This document shows positions 57,428-64,000 of a stretch of DNA of 64,000 nucleotides, piece after piece. The first letter of the stretch is position 1. Each line of letters opens with the position of its first letter. The notes beneath the pieces were generated by a model. The model ran no database searches. It was not told the DNA's origin and saw only the letters and a list, made by a program, of their open reading frames with translations. Origin of the DNA: Pseudomonadota bacterium (GTDB lineage: Bacteria; Pseudomonadota; Gammaproteobacteria; Steroidobacterales; Steroidobacteraceae); contig JBBCGI010000001.1 of NCBI GenBank assembly GCA_037200975.1, positions 4,051,716 to 4,115,715 on the forward strand. Reading direction: 5' to 3'. Position numbers and translations under genes: made by a program.

Positions 57428-60400
57428 GCACGTCGACGCCGCAGGACCATGGCGGCTTCAATCTTTCCGCCTGGGCGCTGACGCACAAGCCGCTGATCGG
57501 CTTCCTCATGGTGGTCGCATTGTTCGCGGGCTTCCGCGCCTACAACGACCTGGGGCGCGATGAAGACCCGCCGTTCACCATCAAGGTGATGGTGGTGCGC
57601 GCGTTATGGCCGGGCGCCGACGCGGAGCAGATGGCCAAACAAGTGACCGACCGGCTGGAGAAGCCGCTCGAATCGCTGCAATACCTCGATTTCGTATCGA
57701 GCTACACGCGGCCCGGCGAATCCACGCTGATGGTCACGCTGCGGGACAGCACGCCGCCGGAAGCCGTGCCCGAGCAGTGGTACCAGGTGCGCAAGAAGTT
57801 AGGGGACATCCGCGGGCAGCTGCCGCAGGGCACTCTCGGGCCGTTCTTCAACGACGACTTCGGCGACGTGTATGGCGTCGTCTATGCGCTCACCAGCGAC
57901 GGCTTCACCTATCGCGAGCTGCGTGACCAGGCGGAGTTCATCCGCGCCGAGCTGCTGCGCGTGAGCAACGTGGGCAAGGTCGACCTGATCGGCGTGCAGG
58001 ATGAAGTCGTGTACATCGATTTCTCGCTGCGGCAGATGGCGGGCCTCGGGATCGATCCGGAGCTCGTCGCCGCGACGCTGGCCAGCCAGAACGCCGTGAT
58101 CGCCTCGGGCACGATCGAAACGCCGGGTGAACGCATCATGGTGCGCGTCAGCGGCGCGCTCGATTCGGTGGCCGCGATGGAGAACGTCGCGATTCGCGTC
58201 GGCGACCGGCAGGTGCGGCTCAAGGACTTTGCGCGCATCACGCGCGGCTACAAGGATCCGCCCGCGCCCATGTTCCGCTACAACGGCGAGCCGGCCATCG
58301 GCATCGGCGTCTCGATGGCGAAGGGCGGCAACGTGCTCAACCTGGGTGCGGCGCTCGAGAAGGAAGTGGCCCGCATCGAAGCCGGGCTGCCGGTGGGCAT
58401 CGACGTGCATCGCGTGGCGAACCAGTCCGAGGTGGTCGAGGAATCCGTCGGGCATTTCACGCGCGGCCTGTTCGAAGCCATCGGCATCGTGCTGATCGTG
58501 AGCCTGGTGAGCCTGGGGTTGCGCGCCGGACTCGTGGTCGCGGTCAGCATTCCGCTGGTGCTGGCCATCGTGTTCGTGTTCATGCAGCTGTTCGGGATCA
58601 GCCTGCAGCGCATCTCACTGGGCGCGCTCATCATCGCGCTCGGCCTGCTGGTCGACGACGCGATGATCGCGGTCGAGATGATGGTGAAGAAGATGGAGGA
58701 GGGCTGGGACAAATTCCGCGCCGCCACCTTCGCCTACACGTCGACGGCGTTTCCCATGCTGACCGGGACACTCGTGTCGGTGGCCGGCTTCCTGCCGGTG
58801 GGATTCGCCAAGAGCAGCTCGGGCGAATACTGCTTCACCTTGTTTGCGGTCGTCGCGATCGCGTTGCTGGTGTCGTGGGTGGTCGCGGTCATCTTCACGC
58901 CCTACATCGGCGTCGCGCTGCTCAAGGAACAACCTGCCGGCGAACATCACGCGCATGCCGAAACACCCATGACGGCGCGGTTTCGCAAGGTTCTGACCAA
59001 AGCGCTGGTGAATCGCGGCTGGGTCATGCTGGGAACCGCCGGGGCGTTCGTGGTCGCGGTGATCCTGTTCGGTTTCGTGCAGCAGCAGTTCTTTCCTTCC
59101 TCCAGCCGGCCCGAATTGATGGTCGACCTGCGCCTGGCGCAGAACTCGTCGATCGAGGCCACCGATGCCGCGGTCAAACGTTTCGAGAAAGTACTGCTGG
59201 CCGATCCCGACATTGCCTACCACAGCTTCTACATCGGCTCGGGCGCGGTGCATTTCTATCTACCGCTCAACCAGCAGCTCGAGAATGCCAACTTCGCGCA
59301 GGCTGTCGTGGTCACGAAGAGTTATGAAGTGCGCGACCAGGTGCGGGCGCGGCTCGAGAAGGTGTTGAACGAGGACTACGGCACGATCATGGCGCGCGTC
59401 GAACCGCTCGCCCTGGGGCCGCCAGTCGACTGGCCGCTGCAATACCGCGTCAGCGGTCCGGATATCGCCGGCGTGCGGGCGATTTCGGAGACCGTCGCGG
59501 CGACGTTGCGCGCGAATCCGAACACGCGCGTGGTCAACTTCGACTGGAACGAGATGACCAAGTCGATGCGCATCAAGGTGGACCAGGACAAGGCGCGCCA
59601 GCTGGGGATCAGCTCCGAGCAGGTGTCGCGCGTGCTGAATGCGGCCTTGTCCGGCCGCACCGTCACGCAGCTGCGCGACGACATCTATCTCATCGACGTG
59701 CAGGGGCGCGCCGAGGCGCGCGACCGCAGCGATGTCGGCCGCCTGCGCGACCTCGAGGTCGGCCTGCCCGGCGGCAACTCCGTGCCGCTGACGCAGATCG
59801 CGACGTTCGAGTACGGGCTCGAGGAAACCATCATCTGGCGGCGCAATCGCCTGCCGACCATCACCGTCCAGTCGAAGATCGTCGACGGGCTGCAGCCCGC
59901 GACCGTCAACGAGCAGCTCGACAAACCCATCGCGGAGCTGATCGCCAAACTACCGACCGGCTACCGGATCGACGTCGGCGGCGCCGCGGGCGAGAGCTCG
60001 AAGGGTTCGGCGTCGATCATGGCGGTCGTGCCGGTGATGTTCCTGATCATGCTGTTCATCCTGATGCTGCAATTGCACAGCACACAGAAGCTGTTGCTGG
60101 TCATGTTGACCGCGCCGCTGGCCATCATCGGCGTCGCGCTGGCCTTGCTGATCAGCAACCGGCCGTTCGGTTTCGTGGCCTTGTTGGGCGTGTTCGCGCT
60201 GGTCGGCATGGTCATCCGCAACTCGGTGGTGCTGATGGCGCAGATCAAGGAGAACGAGGATGCCGGCATGGAACGAGGCGCGGCCATCATCGATGCGACG
60301 ATGCACCGCCTGCGGCCGATCCTGCTGACCGCGGCGGCGGCGATCCTGGGTCTCATCCCGATCGTCAGCGACGTGTTCTGGGGGCCGATGGCGGTCGCGA

Positions 60401-60501
60401 TGATGGGTGGGTTGTTCATCGCCACGGTGCTCACGCTGATCTTCCTGCCGGCGTTGTACGCGGGCTGGTATCGGGCGCCGCGGCCATCGGCGGCGGGCTG
60501 A
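57424..60501 (+). CDS. RND multidrug efflux permease
   Basis: A 1025-residue AcrB-family proton-driven pump. Features: N-terminal helix then the pore domain (AEQMAKQVTDRLEKPLESL), a second pore segment, the DD of GLLVDDAMIAVEMM in TM4 for proton relay, the central hydrophilic loop rich in His after TM6 (EHHAHAE), and ENEDAGMERGAAIIDATMHRLRPIL (here only ENEDAGMERGAAIIDA) before TM12. A GTG start overlaps the adaptor stop. The substrate range is not evident. The gene ends 12 bases from the convergent glycosyltransferase. Confidence 0.95.
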   Translation: MSTSTPQDHGGFNLSAWALTHKPLIGFLMVVALFAGFRAYNDLGRDEDPPFTIKVMVVRALWPGADAEQMAKQVTDRLEKPLESLQYLDFVSSYTRPGESTLMVTLRDSTPPEAVPEQWYQVRKKLGDIRGQLPQGTLGPFFNDDFGDVYGVVYALTSDGFTYRELRDQAEFIRAELLRVSNVGKVDLIGVQDEVVYIDFSLRQMAGLGIDPELVAATLASQNAVIASGTIETPGERIMVRVSGALDSVAAMENVAIRVGDRQVRLKDFARITRGYKDPPAPMFRYNGEPAIGIGVSMAKGGNVLNLGAALEKEVARIEAGLPVGIDVHRVANQSEVVEESVGHFTRGLFEAIGIVLIVSLVSLGLRAGLVVAVSIPLVLAIVFVFMQLFGISLQRISLGALIIALGLLVDDAMIAVEMMVKKMEEGWDKFRAATFAYTSTAFPMLTGTLVSVAGFLPVGFAKSSSGEYCFTLFAVVAIALLVSWVVAVIFTPYIGVALLKEQPAGEHHAHAETPMTARFRKVLTKALVNRGWVMLGTAGAFVVAVILFGFVQQQFFPSSSRPELMVDLRLAQNSSIEATDAAVKRFEKVLLADPDIAYHSFYIGSGAVHFYLPLNQQLENANFAQAVVVTKSYEVRDQVRARLEKVLNEDYGTIMARVEPLALGPPVDWPLQYRVSGPDIAGVRAISETVAATLRANPNTRVVNFDWNEMTKSMRIKVDQDKARQLGISSEQVSRVLNAALSGRTVTQLRDDIYLIDVQGRAEARDRSDVGRLRDLEVGLPGGNSVPLTQIATFEYGLEETIIWRRNRLPTITVQSKIVDGLQPATVNEQLDKPIAELIAKLPTGYRIDVGGAAGESSKGSASIMAVVPVMFLIMLFILMLQLHSTQKLLLVMLTAPLAIIGVALALLISNRPFGFVALLGVFALVGMVIRNSVVLMAQIKENEDAGMERGAAIIDATMHRLRPILLTAAAAILGLIPIVSDVFWGPMAVAMMGGLFIATVLTLIFLPALYAGWYRAPRPSAAG

Positions 60502-60513
60502 GAAGGTAGCTAG

Positions 60514-61794
60514 TCAGGCGTCGAGCGCGTTGCGGCCCGGGGCTCCGTCGTCGGCGGCCTGTGCCGGCGCGGCGGCCCCCGCAACCGTTTCGATGACCAT
60601 GCGGTACTGAAGGGCGAGATTCGACCAGCGGAAGCGGTCGATCCGCGCGCGTACTGGCGACACGTCGCCCGTGACGAGTCTTTCGAGCGCGGCTTCGATA
60701 CCGCTTTCGTCGCCCGGCTCGAGGCACAGGCCGGCGCCGCTGTCGGCCAGCAGGTCGAACAACGCGGCGCCTTTGGGCGCGAGCCCGAGGATGGGCCGGC
60801 CGGTGGCCATGTAGTCGTAGACCTTGTACGGCGTCGAATACAGCATGTGATCGCTGACGATCGCCAGCAGCAGGTGCGCGCGCTGCAGGGCCGCGAACAA
60901 TTCCACGAAGGGGATGCGCGGGCGGACCTCGAGCAGATCTTCGAGCGAGGCCGCGCGGATGCGCTGCAGTTCCGCCGGCGGCAGCGCGCCGTAGGTAGTC
61001 AGGCGCAGCTGGCGCCCGGGATGCCGCGCCGCCACGTGTTGCATGGCGCGCAGGACCGGCACCAGCGTTCTGCCAGCGAAGATCTCACCAGCGTGCACGA
61101 TCTCGATGGGGCCGGTCGCATCCGGACCGCGCGCGGCGGGCGCGGCATCGAAGCCATTCGGAATCACGAAATTGCGCGCGCTCAGGGAATGCGGAAAGAA
61201 TCTCTCGAACCATTCGCGCATCGCGGGCGTATTCAGCACGCGCGCGGCGCTCTGGCGAACGACGCGGTGCTCGAAGCGCTGCGCGAACCACTGCGTGACC
61301 TTGCCGCGCCGCCAGCGCGGCCATTCGTACGCGCTCCATGGATCGCGGTAGTCGAGGATCAACGGCCAGCCCAGCGCTCGCGCGATGTCCGCGCCGGCCA
61401 AAACGGCGGCGTGTGCCGGCGAGGTGGCAATGACGATTCCTGGCGGCAGCCCGCGCGCCACTTGCAGCGCCTTGCGGGTGGCGGCGGCCGCCCAGAAGTA
61501 TTCCCACCCCACCGGAGCGAGCAGCCGGCGCAGCAGCGCATTGGCGGCGCGCGCGAAAAAGCCCCGGCCCTGGAATGGCAGGCGGATCGAATCGCAGCGA
61601 TGCACGTTGGTGGCGAGCGGCAGCGAGTCGTCCGCCTTGACGTATTTCCAGTCGCGCATCTCGTGCGTGATCACGTGCACGTCGTAGCCGAGGCGCTCGA
61701 ACTCGCGTGTGAGGAAACTGAAACGTTTGGCGCCGACGGCCGGGCTCGGCGCGAAGTAGTAAGACACGATGAGGACGGTGCGGCGCGCGCTCAT
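60514..61794 (-). CDS. Family 4 glycosyltransferase
   Basis: A 426-residue GT-B glycosyltransferase. The N-terminal Rossmann domain begins VLIVSYYFAPSPAVGAKRFSFL, with TREFERLGYDVHVITHE. The C-terminal nucleotide-sugar domain has VIPNGFD, VHAGEIF and YDYMATGRPILGLAPKG, which is the usual donor-binding region. The last 20 residues are Ala/Pro-rich. ATG at 61794; in-frame sequence upstream to 62385 is a shadow of the flippase gene. It overlaps the flippase gene by 4 bases (ATGA), so both act in one polysaccharide pathway. The sugar is unknown. Confidence 0.9.
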   Translation of the reverse strand: MSARRTVLIVSYYFAPSPAVGAKRFSFLTREFERLGYDVHVITHEMRDWKYVKADDSLPLATNVHRCDSIRLPFQGRGFFARAANALLRRLLAPVGWEYFWAAAATRKALQVARGLPPGIVIATSPAHAAVLAGADIARALGWPLILDYRDPWSAYEWPRWRRGKVTQWFAQRFEHRVVRQSAARVLNTPAMREWFERFFPHSLSARNFVIPNGFDAAPAARGPDATGPIEIVHAGEIFAGRTLVPVLRAMQHVAARHPGRQLRLTTYGALPPAELQRIRAASLEDLLEVRPRIPFVELFAALQRAHLLLAIVSDHMLYSTPYKVYDYMATGRPILGLAPKGAALFDLLADSGAGLCLEPGDESGIEAALERLVTGDVSPVRARIDRFRWSNLALQYRMVIETVAGAAAPAQAADDGAPGRNALDA

Positions 61795-63227
61795 GTCGTC
61801 TGCCGCCGGCGGGTCAGGGCGCGCAACACGTAGCCGTATTCCTCGCTCAATATGAAACGCGCCGCGACCGTGTAGACGACGCCGAACAGCAGCACGCCGG
61901 CCGCCGCGCTGAGCGCGGTGCGCGGCAGATATTCGATGGCGGCGTGCATGGCGCCGAGCGCCAGCGCGGACGCCAGGATCGACAGCCAGAACTTGCGCCA
62001 CTGATAGATCCCGCCGACCGGCACCTGGTAACGCTGCATCACGCGGCGGCCGAGATAAAAGCCGCTCCACATCTGCCCGGCGACCAGGCCGATGGTTGGA
62101 CCCCACAGGCCGAACTTCGGCAAAAGCGCGACGATCAAGGCGATGTTGATGCCGAGCGAGACGGCGCTCGAAGTCGCGAACGAGGCGTTGTCCTCGACAC
62201 TGCGCAGCAGCGTCGAGAACTGGAAGCACTGACGCAGCATGAGCAGCAGGAACACCTGGAAGTAGGGCGTCGCGGCGACGTATGCGTCCGTGAACAGCAG
62301 CCGCACCAGCGGTTCGGCGAAGTAGGTGAGCAGCACCCAGGACGGGCAGATCACGGCGAACACCATCAGCTGCGCACGTTTCCACAGCCGCAGGCCTTCC
62401 AGCGGATCTTTCTGCGCGCGTTTGACCATGTCGGGGAAGATCACGTCCGACAACGAGGTCTGCACGATGTTCACCAGCGGCACCTGGTAGGCGGCGGTGG
62501 TGTAGATGGCCGTGGCCACCGGGCCCATCTGCATGCTGACGACGACGCGGCCGAATTCATTCGCCTTGTTGAGCACCGACCCCAGGCCGAGCGGGGCGAC
62601 CAGCCGCACCTGTTCGCGCAGCACCGCGTGTTCCCAGCGGAACACCAGCAGGCGATGTGCGCGCAGCCACAGGTAGATAGCCAGGTTCTTGAGGGCTTCG
62701 GCGACCACGATCGTGACGAAGATCATCTCGACGTCGCGGAAATACAGCGCGGCGCCGAGCAAGGTCGCCAGCCGCCACGCGGTCACCACCAACGTGTACA
62801 CCATGACCTGCGCCGACTGCCGCTGCGCCAGCCAGTACGCGACGATCACCTCGAGATTGAGGAACATGAACACGTACAACGCCAGCGGCAGCCAGCTGTC
62901 GGCGATTTCTTCCGGCACGATCCACGGCTTGAACGCCACGATGACCAGCGCACTGACCACCGAGACAGCCAGCATCAACAGCGAGGTCTTGGTGATGTCC
63001 GAGGCGGCGCGCGCCGGGGTGCGCGCCAGCAGATAGGTGAGATTGGCGGAGAGTGCGAAGCCGCCGAGAGAGGTGACCAGCATGGCGATAGCCATGAACT
63101 GCCGGTAGCGGCCGTACTCGACGATGTCCAGCAGGCGCACCAGCAGCAGAGGACTCAAGAGCGCCAGCGCCTGATTGAGAAGGCGCGCGCTGGCGAGCAC
63201 GGCGCCCCTCGAGACAAATGAACTCAT
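61791..63227 (-). CDS. Polysaccharide flippase (Wzx-like MOP family)
   Basis: A 478-residue membrane protein with about 14 hydrophobic segments, the MOP/Wzx type that flips lipid-linked sugars across the inner membrane. Typical stretches are RGAVLASARLLNQALALLSP, GFALSANLTYLLAR, and in the second half PYFQVFLLLMLRQCFQ with GLWGPTIGLVAGQMW. The ATG at 63227 (MSSFVSRG) is chosen; a longer frame to 63266 is not supported. It overlaps the glycosyltransferase gene by 4 bases. No other sugar gene lies in the window, so any larger locus has its other genes elsewhere. Confidence 0.9.
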   Translation of the reverse strand: MSSFVSRGAVLASARLLNQALALLSPLLLVRLLDIVEYGRYRQFMAIAMLVTSLGGFALSANLTYLLARTPARAASDITKTSLLMLAVSVVSALVIVAFKPWIVPEEIADSWLPLALYVFMFLNLEVIVAYWLAQRQSAQVMVYTLVVTAWRLATLLGAALYFRDVEMIFVTIVVAEALKNLAIYLWLRAHRLLVFRWEHAVLREQVRLVAPLGLGSVLNKANEFGRVVVSMQMGPVATAIYTTAAYQVPLVNIVQTSLSDVIFPDMVKRAQKDPLEGLRLWKRAQLMVFAVICPSWVLLTYFAEPLVRLLFTDAYVAATPYFQVFLLLMLRQCFQFSTLLRSVEDNASFATSSAVSLGINIALIVALLPKFGLWGPTIGLVAGQMWSGFYLGRRVMQRYQVPVGGIYQWRKFWLSILASALALGAMHAAIEYLPRTALSAAAGVLLFGVVYTVAARFILSEEYGYVLRALTRRRQTT

Positions 63228-63331
63228 GCGGGTGCCCGAATTGTGGGGCGAGGCATCGCGCTCCACTGTCGGCCCAGGGCTTCGTTACACGGTAGGGGCA
63301 CGCCTACAGGGCGGGCCGGCGGCGCGGACGA

Positions 63332-63892
63332 CTATTGGGCGAAGACCAGCGCGTAGACGCCAAGCGACGCAAAAACCAGCGCGGCCACGATGCGAACCGC
63401 CTTGAGCGACACGCGCTTGATCAGCGCGTCGCCCAGGTACACCACGGGTACGTTCGCCAGCATCATGCCGAGCGTGGTGCCGATGACCACCGCCGCGAGA
63501 TTGTGAAACTGCGCCGCCAGCGCGACGGTGGCGATCTGCGTCTTGTCGCCCATCTCCACGAGGAAAAAGGCGATCGCAGTCGTGACGAACACGCCGTACC
63601 GCGGCGGACCAGTGACTTCATCGGGTGGCGAATCCGGAACCAGCGTCCAGGCGGCCATGGCGAGGAACGAAATCCCGAGTATCCATCGCAACGCTTGCGC
63701 GCCGAGCAGGGTGACCACCCAGTTGCCGACCGCGCCGGCGAATGCGTGGTTGGCGATGGTGGCGACGAAGATGCCGAGCACGATGGGCAGCGGCGCGCGA
63801 AAACGCGTCGCCAGCAGCAGTGCGAGTAGTTGGGTCTTGTCGCCGATCTCGGCCAGCGCGACGACGCCGGCCGAAACGAAAAATGCTTCCAA
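63332..63892 (-). CDS. UPF0016/TMEM165-GDT1 family transporter (Mn2+ exporter-like)
   Basis: A 186-residue membrane protein with two homologous halves of three helices. Each half carries the family motif: EIGDKTQLLALLLATRF near the N terminus and VEMGDKTQIATVALAAQF in the middle. These Asp/Glu residues in helices are the proposed cation sites. Relatives export Mn2+ or exchange Ca2+. It stands 104 bases from the flippase gene on the same strand, after a short non-coding gap. Confidence 0.92.
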   Translation of the reverse strand: MEAFFVSAGVVALAEIGDKTQLLALLLATRFRAPLPIVLGIFVATIANHAFAGAVGNWVVTLLGAQALRWILGISFLAMAAWTLVPDSPPDEVTGPPRYGVFVTTAIAFFLVEMGDKTQIATVALAAQFHNLAAVVIGTTLGMMLANVPVVYLGDALIKRVSLKAVRIVAALVFASLGVYALVFAQ

Positions 63893-63907
63893 TTCGGGAA
63901 CTGCGCC

Positions 63908-64000
63908 TCAGTGTCCGGACAACCCGCCGCTGGTCGGCAGCGCCTCGGTGCCGCCGCTGGTCACGCAGGCGGCCATCGATCGGTACGAGACGAAGTACTT
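63908..64000 (-). CDS. 3' end of an unidentified gene
   Basis: An open reading frame enters from the window's right edge and ends with a TGA at 63908-63910. The visible 30 residues are KYFVSYRSMAACVTS followed by a Gly/Thr-rich tail ending LSGH. It is in the direction and close spacing expected for a gene upstream of the UPF0016 gene. I do not recognise the family from this fragment. Confidence 0.4.
   Translation of the reverse strand, partial: KYFVSYRSMAACVTSGGTEALPTSGGLSGH

Noticed and set aside
36291-57802. TTA leucine codons often occur as TTA-GG, and CTA codons often as TAT-CTA-C or AAA-CTA-C
   Set aside because: A rough base-composition estimate of the word CCTAAC/GTTAGG gives no excess in the window, so this looks like codon context rather than a DNA signal. 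A genome-wide codon-pair test would be needed to revive it.
60514-62385. Longer readings of several genes, such as the glycosyltransferase, the ATPase at 16370-18202 and proS to 32669
   Set aside because: The added N-terminal parts overlap neighbouring real genes and have no family similarity; start codons with better context or family match were used.

Overview
The window is a compact, high-GC chromosomal segment that reads as a gammaproteobacterium. The gene content (aceE-aceF-lpdA, metG, mrp next to dcd, purM-purN with a divergent DUF2066 gene and hda, pepA-holC-valS divergent to lptF-lptG, prfC, rimI, PilT-type ATPases) and the typical gammaproteobacterial orders suggest a relative of the Xanthomonadales/Nevskiales/Steroidobacter group. 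That placement is inference from gene content. I see no tRNA, rRNA, CRISPR array, insertion sequence, prophage or replication origin. No stretch longer than 300 bases lacks a gene; the longest gaps are 5361-5589 and 21267-21469.

Layout. 1-2978 (minus): an ABC-exporter ATPase (cut by the window edge) with its HlyD-type adaptor, nadC, and a PuuD-like membrane protein. 3059-5360: a DUF1289-glutaredoxin fusion, a 79-base near-perfect palindrome, then rnt and pyrC. 5590-11686: the pyruvate dehydrogenase operon, with three lipoyl domains. 11691-16296 (minus): a hypothetical membrane protein, DUF1841, nth, an orphan rsxB-like ferredoxin and metG. 16370-21266 (minus): two PilT-family ATPases preceded by a HEAT-repeat Ser/Thr kinase. 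21470-24355: mrp, then dcd, which is split by a 376-residue intein with an HNH homing-endonuclease domain. 24378-30562: DUF3108, purN, purM, divergent DUF2066, a PgsA-like enzyme, hda, wrbA, acyP and a lytic transglycosylase. 30579-37284: proS, pssA, uracil-DNA glycosylase, rimI, prfC and a UMF1-type transporter. 37265-41155 (minus): a MoxR-DUF58-transglutaminase operon. 41201-48310: pepA-holC-valS (minus) divergent to lptF-lptG. 48314-53829 (minus): a Gld-type ABC transporter module and a protein of unknown function. 53990-60501: an RND efflux operon whose TolC-like protein carries an extra periplasmic-binding domain at its N terminus. 60514-63227: a glycosyltransferase and a flippase. 63332-64000: an UPF0016 Mn2+/Ca2+ transporter and the 3' end of another gene.

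Most genes are packed as translationally coupled operons with 4-base ATGA or GTGA overlaps. Convergent pairs end within a few bases of each other or overlap at their 3' ends.

The most striking item is the intein in dCTP deaminase. It sits directly after the arginine that aligns with the catalytic Arg115 of E. coli Dcd, so unspliced protein should be inactive. Removing the 376 residues leaves exactly a 188-residue Dcd. Other items worth attention are the binding-protein/TolC fusion in the RND operon, the HEAT-kinase/PilT group, and the DUF1289-Grx4 fusion with a second in-frame start.
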